From Clostridia bacterium (GTDB taxonomy: Bacteria; Bacillota_A; Clostridia; Christensenellales; Borkfalkiaceae), in assembly GCA_003979335.1 (NCBI GenBank), contig RYWC01000045.1:1-6169 (forward strand): 6,169 bases of DNA. The letters are read 5' to 3'. A program made the translations under genes and the position numbers. This document shows, piece by piece, positions 1 to 6,169 of the stretch (positions are counted from its first letter, which is position 1; every line of letters starts with the position of its first letter). Below the pieces are notes generated by a model that saw only the letters and a program-made list of their open reading frames with translations, had not been told where the DNA came from and did not search any database.

Positions 1-665
1 AGCGAAACCGAAGCGTACGGCGGTAAAACAGAAGCTTTAGAAGGCGATATCGTTTTTATGTATTTTGTATCCGTTTTTATCTGCACCAGCGACGGAAAAA
101 GCGGCGTAACGGTATGCCCGAGCGCCGTAGCGAGGTTGTATGCCGAACCGTCGGTCTTAAACTGTTTTTGCGCTTTTCCGCCAGTGCATAAAACAACAAA
201 TTTAGCATGAGCTTGGTTTCCGCCGAAACGCACGTTAAAGCCGCCTCCGCACGGAATGATTGCGTCTGCTCTTTCACCGGTTATACAAGAAGAAATACCG
301 AGCGATTTAGTTGCAGAAATCAAATTATCCGCAAGCGCGGAAGCCTGCCGCCCTGACGGATATATTCTTCCTTTTTCATCCGCTGAAAAAAGACAGCTGA
401 AAAGCTTCGTACCAGCATACGGGTCACTGCACGCAATTTTTTCCACAAGTCGCGTATTGCCGCCGTGAAAGTGACGCGCCGTCATATCGGTATTTGACAG
501 ATTGCCCTGTCCGTTACCGGTCGCAGCCAGTTTTCTACCCAAACGCTCGCCGGCGTCGACAAGGCATATTTTTAAATTTTTGCGCTTTCTAAGCAACTGA
601 ACAGCGCACGCAAGACCTGAAGCCCCTCCGCCAATTATTAAAACGTCGTAACAATTTTTATCCAT
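1..665 (-). CDS. HI0933/BaiN-family NAD(P)/FAD-dependent oxidoreductase, N-terminal part (cut by window edge)
   Basis: From the ATG at 665-663 the frame stays open for 221 codons to the window edge, so the C-terminal part is missing; family members are usually about 400 residues. The start opens a Rossmann FAD-binding fold: GGGASG at residues 12-17 and an acidic residue (D37) at the end of the second strand. Next comes the family motif around residues 43-58 (GRK...TGNGQGNLSN), then GRIYPSGRQAS at 99-109, a second strand ending in LCTGG (159-163), and a GHTVTPLFPSLVQ stretch at 183-195, all typical of HI0933-like flavoproteins. The family binds FAD and is probably cytoplasmic; most members have no proven substrate. 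Only a few relatives (BaiN of bile-acid 7-dehydroxylation) have an assigned role, which should not be carried over to this protein. The conserved GNGRCN is GNGQGN here. A GAAAGG ribosome site 7 bases upstream supports this start. The gene lies 42 bases downstream of the ferritin-like gene on the same strand. Confidence 0.88.
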   Translation of the reverse strand, partial: MDKNCYDVLIIGGGASGLACAVQLLRKRKNLKICLVDAGERLGRKLAATGNGQGNLSNTDMTARHFHGGNTRLVEKIACSDPYAGTKLFSCLFSADEKGRIYPSGRQASALADNLISATKSLGISSCITGERADAIIPCGGGFNVRFGGNQAHAKFVVLCTGGKAQKQFKTDGSAYNLATALGHTVTPLFPSLVQIKTDTKYIKTISPSKASVLPPYASVS

Positions 666-672
666 AAAACAA

Positions 673-678
673 CCTTTC
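673..678 (-). promoter_or_regulatory. Ribosome binding site of the flavoprotein gene
   Basis: GAAAGG on the minus strand, separated by 7 bases from the ATG at 665. It is the only clear Shine-Dalgarno sequence found before any of the four starts in this window, and it fixes the flavoprotein start. Confidence 0.65.
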
Positions 679-682
679 AGTC

Positions 683-711
683 ATTTTATATGATACGGCG
701 TTAATTGTCAA
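683..711 (-). promoter_or_regulatory. Candidate sigma-A type promoter for the flavoprotein gene
   Basis: On the minus strand a perfect TTGACA (711-706) is followed after exactly 17 bases by TAAAAT (688-683), a 5-of-6 match to the -10 consensus. The -35 box overlaps the TGA stop codon of the ferritin-like gene. Its presence suggests the flavoprotein can be transcribed on its own. One point against it: a start about 7 bases past the -10 box would fall inside the GAAAGG ribosome site (678-673) and trim it. Either transcription starts slightly earlier (TATAAA at 690-685, spacer 15) or this promoter is not used and the gene is read from upstream. Confidence 0.45.
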
Positions 712-1217
712 CGAATAAAATCACAAAGCAGTTTTTCAAGAGTTTCCAGATGTAGCAATTCATCCTGAAGAATTCTTGCGATTATAGCTTTGCCCTGTTC
801 GTTTTTTAAGCAATTATGCATCTTTTTATAGCCTGCTATTGCCTGCCTTTCGCCTAAAATATCGTCCTCAAGCATATTTTTCAGCGAGCAGGAATAGGCG
901 ATATATTTTGTAGAATAAAAATTAAACTGGCTGGGCGGATACTGTGAATACACCGGCGCCGCGCCGAGGGCCAAAATTGTTTTACCCAACAATTCAAAAT
1001 GTTCCATTTCAGCTATGGCAATACTTTTAAGAGTATCGGAAATTTCCGTGTAGCCTTTACTTTCGAAAAAGAACGCGTGATACAGATATTGCAAAATTGC
1101 CGTGAGTTCGCCAGCTGACGAAGAATATGCAGGCGATATAATTCTTAAACTGAGCGCGTCAGGGCATATGCCCTCGGTAGTAGGAAAAGGTTCGTTTAAT
1201 GTTAAAGGTTTAGGCAT
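708..1217 (-). CDS. Ferritin-like diiron-domain protein (bacterioferritin/rubrerythrin-like fold)
   Basis: A complete 169-residue protein that looks like a four-helix ferritin-like bundle. The ligand pattern of such diiron sites is fully present: E37 in the first helix (SAGELTAILQYLYHAF), E70xxH73 in the second, E123 in the third (LGERQAIAGYK) and E153xxH156 in the fourth (DELLHLETLEKLL). No rubredoxin CxxC module, signal peptide or membrane segment is visible, so it is not a classical rubrerythrin and is probably cytoplasmic. Family knowledge suggests iron storage, peroxide reduction or another diiron/dimanganese redox role; which one cannot be read from sequence, and a CotJC/manganese-catalase-like or bacterioferritin-like assignment is possible. 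The start is forced: an in-frame TAG lies only 4 codons upstream (1229-1227) with no other start codon between. No Shine-Dalgarno sequence precedes it. It begins 14 bases after the hairpin that ends the uvrBA operon, so it is probably a separate transcription unit or depends on read-through. Confidence 0.85.
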   Translation of the reverse strand: MPKPLTLNEPFPTTEGICPDALSLRIISPAYSSSAGELTAILQYLYHAFFFESKGYTEISDTLKSIAIAEMEHFELLGKTILALGAAPVYSQYPPSQFNFYSTKYIAYSCSLKNMLEDDILGERQAIAGYKKMHNCLKNEQGKAIIARILQDELLHLETLEKLLCDFIR

Positions 1218-1231
1218 ATTAACAAACTATG

Positions 1232-1271
1232 AAAAACCGCCCGAATAGGTGCAACTAAACGAACGGTTTTT
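1232..1271 (-). terminator. Rho-independent terminator of the uvrBA operon
   Basis: On the minus strand 1271-1260 pairs with 1243-1232 in a 12-bp stem (AAAAACCGUUCG with CGGGCGGUUUUU) around a 16-base loop, ending in a run of five U that lies within the stem. Two of the inner pairs are U-G wobbles that exist only in the minus-strand RNA; in plus-strand RNA they would be A-C mismatches. This fits a terminator for the minus-strand uvrA message, whose stop codon lies 32 bases upstream. The stem has only a moderate GC core, so termination may be partial. Confidence 0.65.
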
Positions 1272-1303
1272 GTAATTGATTTTAAATAATTTACTTCGTA
1301 ACA

Positions 1304-4123
1304 TTAACAGCCGAGAACTTTTTTAAGGAATTGCCCTGTATAGCTTCCCTGTACGGATGCAACATATTCGGGCGTTCCCTCCGCAACAATCTGACCGCCT
1401 TTATCTCCGCCTTCAGGTCCGAGGTCTATCAGCCAATCCGCGCATTTTATTACGTCGAGATTATGCTCTATAACAAGGACGGTATTTCCGCCGCTTCTGA
1501 GCCTTGTTATAATGTTTACAAGCTTTTCAACATCATAGCTGTGAAGACCCGTCGTAGGCTCGTCAAGTATATAAAAAGTTTTGCCCGTACTTCTTTTTGA
1601 AAGTTCGGTCGCAAGCTTTACGCGCTGCGCTTCACCGCCCGAAAGAGTTGTTGCGCTTTGTCCGAGTTTTATATACCCGAGCCCCACGTCGCACAGCGTA
1701 GCAAGTTTGTTGTGGATAGAAGATACAGGTTTGAAAAATTCAGCGCCCTCCTCTACCGTCATTTCCAACACATCGGAAATAGACTTGCCTTTGTATTTCA
1801 CTTCAAGCGTTTCCCTGTTATAGCGTTTGCCTCCGCACACTTCGCAAGGAACGTAAATATCGGGTAAAAAGTGCATTTCGATTCTTATAATACCGTCGCC
1901 CTGACAGTGCTCGCACCGTCCGCCTGCAACATTAAAAGAAAATCTTCCGCTTTTATAGCCCCTTTCTTTTGCGTCGGGCGTCGCAGCGAACAAATCTCTT
2001 ATCATTGTAAACACGCCCGTGTAAGTCGCAGGGTTGCTTCTCGGCGTTCTTCCTATGGGCTGTTGGTCTATTGCAATGATTTTATCGAAATATTCAAGCC
2101 CTTCGAAGCCGTCGCACTTACCCGTAAGCTGACGCGCGCCGTTAAGTTTGTTTGCAAGATACGGATAAATTATTTCGTTTACAAGGCTCGATTTGCCGCT
2201 TCCCGAAACCCCCGTAACCGCTGTAATCAGCCCTACGGGAATGTTTACGTCAATTCCTTTTAAATTATTTTGTCTGCATCCTGAAATTTTCAGATATCTT
2301 CCGTCCGATTGTCCGCGGATAGCGGGAACTTCTATCTTTCTTCTGCCTGCAAGAAAATCTCCCGTTATCGAACGGGGTTCATTCATAATATCATCAATCG
2401 TGCCGCTTGCAACCACTTCGCCGCCATGAACACCGGCATAAGGACCTATATCAACAATATAGTCCGCCGCGCGCATAGTATCCTCGTCGTGCTCTACCAC
2501 TATCAGTGTGTTGCCGATATCTCTCAAACCTAAAAGCGAATGCAAAAGCTTTTCGTTATCCCTTTGGTGTAAACCGATACTCGGCTCGTCAAGTATATAT
2601 AAAACGCCTGTAAGCGCGCTTCCTATCTGCGTTGCAAGCCTTATGCGCTGACTTTCACCGCCCGATAAAGTGGACGCATTTCGCGATAAAGTAAGATATC
2701 CCAAGCCGACGTTACGCAAAAAACTAAGCCTGTTGTCGATTTCTTTGATAATACTGTCCGCTATCATATGTTCTGTCGGAGTGAAGAAAGAAAAATCGGC
2801 AAAAGCTGAGACGTCGTCAACTGCCATATCGCAAACTTCTGCTATATTTTTACCGCCGACAGTGACTGCCAACGCCTCTTTTTTCAGTCTTTTTCCTTTA
2901 CACATCGGACAATCCGAGGTGCGCATATACCTTTCGATATCCCATTTTACCCCGTCGGAACTTGTTTGATTATACCTGCGTTGTAAATTTGTTGCAAAAC
3001 CTTCCCAAGATTTTTCGTAACTTCCCGAAAAATGATAGGCATTATAAGTCATTTCAATCTTTTCTCCGCCGTTGCCGAACATTAGCATATCATAAATTTT
3101 TTGAGGCAGTTCGGAGACGGGGACGTCAAGTGAAAACTTGTACACTTTAGCAAGCGCCGTAAGATACATCTGCGTCATTGAAGAGGAATCAAGATTCCAG
3201 CCGCTTATTTTAATTGCTCCGTCTCTCAAAGTTTTTGACTTATCGGGGCAAATCAGGTCGGGGTCTACAATCTGTTTAAAACCTAACCCCGAGCATTCGG
3301 GACAGGCACCCCAAGGAGTGTTGAACGAAAAAAGCCTCGGTTCAATCTCTTCAATAGAAATACCGCAATCGGGACATGCGTATTTGGAAGAATACAACTC
3401 CTCTTTGCCGTCGCAGTCAATTACGACAAGCCCTTCTGCAAGCTTAAGCGCATTTTCAAGGCTGTCGGCAAGACGTTTTAAAACACCCTCTTTTATTACA
3501 AGCCTGTCCACAACCACAGAAAGATTATGGCGTATATTTTTTTCAAGACGGATATCTTCCTGCAAATCGTAAATTATACCGTCGATTTTTACGCGACCGT
3601 ATCCGCTTTTTTTATAGGCGGCAAGCTCTTTTACGAATTCGCCTTTCTTACCCCTTACTACCGGCGCTTCCACAATAATTTTACTGCCCTCAGGCATAAG
3701 CATAACCCTGTCTGCGATTTCGTCTACAGACTGTTTGCGAATTTCCCTGCCACAGTTAGGACAATGCGGTATACCCACTCTTGCAAAAAGCAGACGGAAA
3801 TAGTCGTAAATTTCCGTTACCGTTCCGACAGTGGAACGGGGATTGTGCGAGGTAGTTTTCTGGTCAATTGAAATTGCAGGAGAAAGCCCGTCGATAAGCT
3901 CGACGTCCGGTTTTTCCATCTGACCCAAAAACTGCCTTGCATACGATGAAAGACTTTCTATATAACGCCTCTGCCCTTCGGCAAAAATCGTATCAAAAGC
4001 AAGCGTTGATTTTCCGCTGCCTGAAAGCCCCGTAAAAACAGTGAGCGTGTTTCGGGGGATGTGAACGTCTATATTTTTTAAATTGTTTTCTTTTGCGCCC
4101 TTAACGTAAATTTCTTCTTTCAT
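1304..4123 (-). CDS. uvrA: UvrA, damage-sensing ATPase of the UvrABC excision nuclease
   Basis: The protein has 939 residues, the normal length for UvrA. It is the damage-recognition ATPase of nucleotide excision repair: a UvrA dimer finds bulky lesions, delivers UvrB and leaves. Two ABC-type ATPase halves are complete. The first has Walker [10 protein letters not shown] at 32-40, the signature LSGGES at 486-491, Walker B LYILDEP at 508-514 and a switch histidine at 545 (VEHD). The second has GVSGSGKSS at 638-646, LSGGEAQR at 827-834, YILDEP at 851-856 and histidine 887 (IEHN). The zinc modules are intact: C250, C253, C274, C277 in the first half and C737, C740, C760, C763 in the second (the DNA-contacting one). 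Further CxxC pairs lie at 121/124 and 405/408. The region between about 130 and 245 corresponds to the UvrB-binding domain. The ATG overlaps the uvrB stop codon (ATGA), so the two are made from one message, with translation probably coupled. No truncation or missing catalytic residue is seen. Confidence 0.98.
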   Translation of the reverse strand: MKEEIYVKGAKENNLKNIDVHIPRNTLTVFTGLSGSGKSTLAFDTIFAEGQRRYIESLSSYARQFLGQMEKPDVELIDGLSPAISIDQKTTSHNPRSTVGTVTEIYDYFRLLFARVGIPHCPNCGREIRKQSVDEIADRVMLMPEGSKIIVEAPVVRGKKGEFVKELAAYKKSGYGRVKIDGIIYDLQEDIRLEKNIRHNLSVVVDRLVIKEGVLKRLADSLENALKLAEGLVVIDCDGKEELYSSKYACPDCGISIEEIEPRLFSFNTPWGACPECSGLGFKQIVDPDLICPDKSKTLRDGAIKISGWNLDSSSMTQMYLTALAKVYKFSLDVPVSELPQKIYDMLMFGNGGEKIEMTYNAYHFSGSYEKSWEGFATNLQRRYNQTSSDGVKWDIERYMRTSDCPMCKGKRLKKEALAVTVGGKNIAEVCDMAVDDVSAFADFSFFTPTEHMIADSIIKEIDNRLSFLRNVGLGYLTLSRNASTLSGGESQRIRLATQIGSALTGVLYILDEPSIGLHQRDNEKLLHSLLGLRDIGNTLIVVEHDEDTMRAADYIVDIGPYAGVHGGEVVASGTIDDIMNEPRSITGDFLAGRRKIEVPAIRGQSDGRYLKISGCRQNNLKGIDVNIPVGLITAVTGVSGSGKSSLVNEIIYPYLANKLNGARQLTGKCDGFEGLEYFDKIIAIDQQPIGRTPRSNPATYTGVFTMIRDLFAATPDAKERGYKSGRFSFNVAGGRCEHCQGDGIIRIEMHFLPDIYVPCEVCGGKRYNRETLEVKYKGKSISDVLEMTVEEGAEFFKPVSSIHNKLATLCDVGLGYIKLGQSATTLSGGEAQRVKLATELSKRSTGKTFYILDEPTTGLHSYDVEKLVNIITRLRSGGNTVLVIEHNLDVIKCADWLIDLGPEGGDKGGQIVAEGTPEYVASVQGSYTGQFLKKVLGC
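4120..4123 (-). promoter_or_regulatory. ATGA stop-start overlap linking uvrB and uvrA translation
   Basis: The last codon of uvrB is TGA (4122-4120) and the uvrA ATG occupies 4123-4121, so the two genes share the four bases ATGA. Upstream of the uvrA ATG is A-rich sequence (GATTAAAAAGCA) without a good Shine-Dalgarno core. Translation of uvrA therefore probably depends on ribosomes that have just finished uvrB. Confidence 0.8.
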
Positions 4124-6087
4124 TGCTTTTTAATCTTCAATAATTTTTTCTTTAACTGAGAAATAGTATCTCTTATTTCTATTGCCTTTTCAAAATCGAG
4201 CTGAGAGGAAGCAACTTTCATAAGCGCTTTCAGTTTTTCGATTTCCTGCGGAATTTCCGAGGGTTTCAAATCGTCTGTCGAAGACTTTTTACCCGTAATG
4301 CCTATGGAATTTTTGACTTCTTTTATTATGGTTTCAGGCACAATGCCGTGAATTTTATTATATTCTTCCTGAATTTTTCGGCGACGGTTTGTTTCGTCAA
4401 TCGAGCGCTTCATACTTCCCGTAACAATATCGGCATACATAATAACCCGACCTTCGGCATTTCTTGCAGCCCTGCCTATCGTCTGTACGAGAGAAGTTTC
4501 GCTTCTTAAAAAACCTTCCTTATCGGCATCCAGTATCGCAACAAGTTTAACTTCGGGCAAATCCAAACCCTCTCTTAAAAGGTTTATACCGCAAAGGATA
4601 TCGAACTCTCCGTTTCTTAAACCGTTCACAATATCTATACGCTCCAACGCGTCTATGTCGCTGTGCATATAACGCACTTTCAAACCGTGCTCTTTCAGAT
4701 AATCGGTCAGACTTTCAGCCATTCGCTTTGTCATTGTGGTGACTAAAACTCTTCCGCCGCCTGCAATTACGCCCTTTGCTTCGCCCAAAAGGTCGTCTAT
4801 CTGCGTTTTAGTTGGACGTATAGACACTTCGGGGTCAAGAAGCCCCGTAGGTCTTATTATCTGTTCGACAACATTCCCCGCCTGCTCCAATTCATATGGC
4901 GCAGGTGTCGCGGACACGCAAATAAGCTGCGGTACTCTTTCATCGAATTCTTCAAAAGTCAACGGACGGTTGTCGTACGCCGATTTAAGACGGAAACCGT
5001 AACCGACCAGATTTTCTTTTCTCGATCTGTCGCCGTGATACATTGCGCGTATCTGCGGTATCGTCATATGACTTTCGTCGATAAAAACCAAGAATTTACC
5101 CACAGGAAAATAATCTAAAAGCGTGAAAGAAGGTTCCCCGGGTGCGCGACCGTCAAAATACCTGCTGTAATTTTCAACGCCGCTGCAATATCCTATTTCT
5201 CGCATCATTTCAAGGTCGTAAGTCGTGCGCTGTTCAAGGCGTTGCGCTTCCAAAAGTTTACCATCGTCTTTAAACGCCTTTACTTCGTCCTGCATATCTC
5301 TTTCAATCATTGAAAGGGCGCTTTTCATCTTATCGTTTCCGACTGCATATTGGCTTGCAGGAAATATCAAAACGTGTTTCAGCTCTGAAATTATATTGCC
5401 CGTAAGAGCGTCCACCTCGCAAATCCTGTCAATTTCGTCGCCGAAAAACTCAACCCTAACGGCAATCTCCGAATTGCTTGCAGGGAAAATTTCCACGGCG
5501 TCCCCCCTCACTCTGAAAGACGAACGCTGAAAATCTATATCTCTTCTCGCATACTGAATTTCAACAAGTTTTCTTATCAACGCGTCCCTTTCCATTTCCA
5601 TATTCGGGCGCATCGACACAGCAAGACGGAAATATTCCTCAGGCGCGCCAAGGCCGTAAATACAGCTGACGGAGGCTACGACGATTACGTCTTCACGTTC
5701 GCCGAGAGAACTTGTTGCAGAGTTCCTGAGCTTGTCGATTTCGTCGTTTAGGCTCATATCTTTTTCAATATAAGTGTCAGTGGAAGGGATATAACTTTCA
5801 GGTTGATAATAGTCGTAATAAGAAACAAAATATTCAACCCTGTTTTTAGGAAAAAATTCCTTAAATTCGTTGCATAACTGCGCTGCAAGTGTTTTATTGT
5901 GGGCTATAACCAAAGCCGGACGGTTTACGTTTTTAATGACGTTAGCCATAGTAAAAGTTTTACCGCTTCCCGTAACCCCCACTAAAACCTGCGTTCGTAT
6001 GCCGTCTAAAACGCCTTCGGTAAGACTTTCTATCGCCTGAGGCTGGTCGCCTGTTGGATTAAATTTTGAATGTAATTCAAACTTCAT
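4120..6087 (-). CDS. uvrB: UvrB, helicase-like damage-verification subunit of UvrABC
   Basis: The protein has 655 residues, full length for the family. UvrB receives the lesion from UvrA, verifies it by threading one strand behind a beta-hairpin, and recruits UvrC for the two incisions. Helicase motifs are intact: Walker A GVTGSGKT at 37-44, DESH at 337-340 (motif II), SAT at 392-394 (motif III), REGLDLPE at 505-512 (motif V) and QTIGRAARN at 535-543 (motif VI). The tyrosine-rich beta-hairpin is at about 88-110 ([12 protein letters not shown], then TDTYIEKD). The C-terminal UVR domain, which contacts UvrC, spans about 611-646 and contains [11 protein letters not shown]. The protein ends in a lysine-rich tail ([10 protein letters not shown]) whose last codons overlap the uvrA start region. 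The ATG at 6087 fits the canonical family N-terminus ([17 protein letters not shown]). There is no Shine-Dalgarno sequence; a consensus -10 box lies only 11 bases upstream. Confidence 0.98.
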   Translation of the reverse strand: MKFELHSKFNPTGDQPQAIESLTEGVLDGIRTQVLVGVTGSGKTFTMANVIKNVNRPALVIAHNKTLAAQLCNEFKEFFPKNRVEYFVSYYDYYQPESYIPSTDTYIEKDMSLNDEIDKLRNSATSSLGEREDVIVVASVSCIYGLGAPEEYFRLAVSMRPNMEMERDALIRKLVEIQYARRDIDFQRSSFRVRGDAVEIFPASNSEIAVRVEFFGDEIDRICEVDALTGNIISELKHVLIFPASQYAVGNDKMKSALSMIERDMQDEVKAFKDDGKLLEAQRLEQRTTYDLEMMREIGYCSGVENYSRYFDGRAPGEPSFTLLDYFPVGKFLVFIDESHMTIPQIRAMYHGDRSRKENLVGYGFRLKSAYDNRPLTFEEFDERVPQLICVSATPAPYELEQAGNVVEQIIRPTGLLDPEVSIRPTKTQIDDLLGEAKGVIAGGGRVLVTTMTKRMAESLTDYLKEHGLKVRYMHSDIDALERIDIVNGLRNGEFDILCGINLLREGLDLPEVKLVAILDADKEGFLRSETSLVQTIGRAARNAEGRVIMYADIVTGSMKRSIDETNRRRKIQEEYNKIHGIVPETIIKEVKNSIGITGKKSSTDDLKPSEIPQEIEKLKALMKVASSQLDFEKAIEIRDTISQLKKKLLKIKKQ

Positions 6088-6098
6088 AATATATCTGA

Positions 6099-6127
6099 AT
6101 TATAGCCTGTTTTAAAAATATTTACAA
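6099..6127 (-). promoter_or_regulatory. Promoter of the uvrBA operon
   Basis: On the minus strand TTGTAA (6127-6122, 4 of 6 to consensus) is followed after 17 bases by a perfect TATAAT (6104-6099). A/T tracts upstream of the -35 box (T5 and A6 within about 6143-6154) could act as an UP-like element. Only 11 bases separate the -10 box from the uvrB ATG, so a start at the usual distance would leave an untranslated leader of about 5 to 7 bases. No other gene or RNA is visible in 6088-6169. Confidence 0.7.
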
Positions 6128-6157
6128 GTATTTGAACTGCGATTTTTTCAAAAAGAC

Positions 6158-6169
6158 AAACTTTTGTTC
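6158..6169. promoter_or_regulatory. Candidate LexA/DinR (SOS) operator upstream of uvrB
   Basis: The minus strand reads GAACAAAAGTTT at the window edge, which fits the Gram-positive LexA core GAAC-N4-GTTY (fuller consensus CGAACRNRYGTTYC), with one mismatch in the central four and one in the last outer base; the base before GAAC is outside the window. uvrB is a known SOS gene in Bacillus subtilis, which makes the site plausible. Its centre is about 36 bases upstream of the -35 box, farther than is usual for a repressor site. It might instead serve a divergent or upstream promoter lying outside the window. Confidence 0.35.

Noticed and set aside
3..60. A frameshift in the flavoprotein near the window edge
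   Set aside because: Neither alternative minus-strand frame restores the conserved family segment (both translations are unconvincing, and each has a stop within 1-60), so I treat it as divergence rather than a frameshift.
77..468. A 66-codon minus-strand frame (277-77) and a 70-codon plus-strand frame (256-468)
   Set aside because: Both fall inside the flavoprotein gene, whose frame on the minus strand is continuous and shows family motifs throughout.
2370..2380. GAAC...GTTC palindrome resembling a LexA box
   Set aside because: The half-sites are separated by 3 bases instead of 4, and it lies deep inside the uvrA coding sequence.
1331..3871. Many plus-strand open frames opposite uvrA (for example 1871-2263, 2670-2969, 3138-3572, 3527-3871)
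   Set aside because: They lie wholly within uvrA on the other strand, show no recognisable domains, are rich in Ser, Arg and Cys as expected from reversed coding sequence, and have no consistent start signals.
4736..5530. Plus-strand open frames opposite uvrB (4736-5002 and 5225-5530)
   Set aside because: They are antisense shadows of a fully conserved uvrB, with low-complexity Ser-rich translations and no family resemblance.
6139..6156. A/T-rich inverted repeat (TTTTT-G-AAAAAA) upstream of uvrB as a terminator for an upstream gene
   Set aside because: The arms are separated by a single base, too few for a loop, and there is no GC stem; it is better read as A/T tracts near a promoter.
1..6169. 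CRISPR arrays, insertion sequences, tRNA/rRNA genes, riboswitches, direct repeats
   Set aside because: No repeated units, transposase motifs, or structured-RNA signatures were seen. The intergenic gaps (42, 86 and 82 bases) are too short for most of these.

Overview
The window holds four genes, all on the minus strand. In order of transcription they are uvrB (6087 to 4120), uvrA (4123 to 1304), a small ferritin-like diiron gene (1217 to 708), and the 5' part of an HI0933/BaiN-type flavoprotein gene (665 to 1, cut by the window edge). The uvrB-then-uvrA order with a 4-base ATGA overlap, the HI0933-type flavoprotein and the AT-leaning but mixed codon use all fit an anaerobic Gram-positive of the Clostridia/Firmicutes type. 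This is an inference from gene content and style; there is no rRNA or other firm taxonomic marker here.

Region by region: 6088-6169 is the uvrB upstream region. It has a clear sigma-A type promoter (TTGTAA, 17 bases, TATAAT) and, at the very edge, a near-consensus Gram-positive LexA/DinR half-site pair (GAAC, 4 bases, GTTT). Next comes the uvrBA nucleotide-excision-repair operon, with both proteins full length and all expected motifs intact. A 12-bp hairpin with a U-run at 1232-1271 closes the operon. The ferritin-like gene begins only 14 bases past that hairpin and has no Shine-Dalgarno sequence. After a 42-base gap carrying a good candidate promoter and a real ribosome binding site, the flavoprotein gene begins and runs off the window.

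How they work together: UvrA loads UvrB at bulky DNA lesions and UvrB then recruits UvrC, which is not in this window. The ferritin-like protein has a full diiron ligand set and could handle iron or peroxide, and the flavoprotein is a redox enzyme of unknown substrate. A link between these two and DNA repair (oxidative damage control) is only a guess, because the terminator and promoter signals suggest separate transcription units.

This is mostly ordinary housekeeping DNA and I see no new multi-gene system. The points that merit a second look are the start-site architecture (a uvrB message that would be nearly leaderless, and several starts without Shine-Dalgarno sequences), the possible SOS box at the edge, and variant residues in a conserved motif of the flavoprotein.
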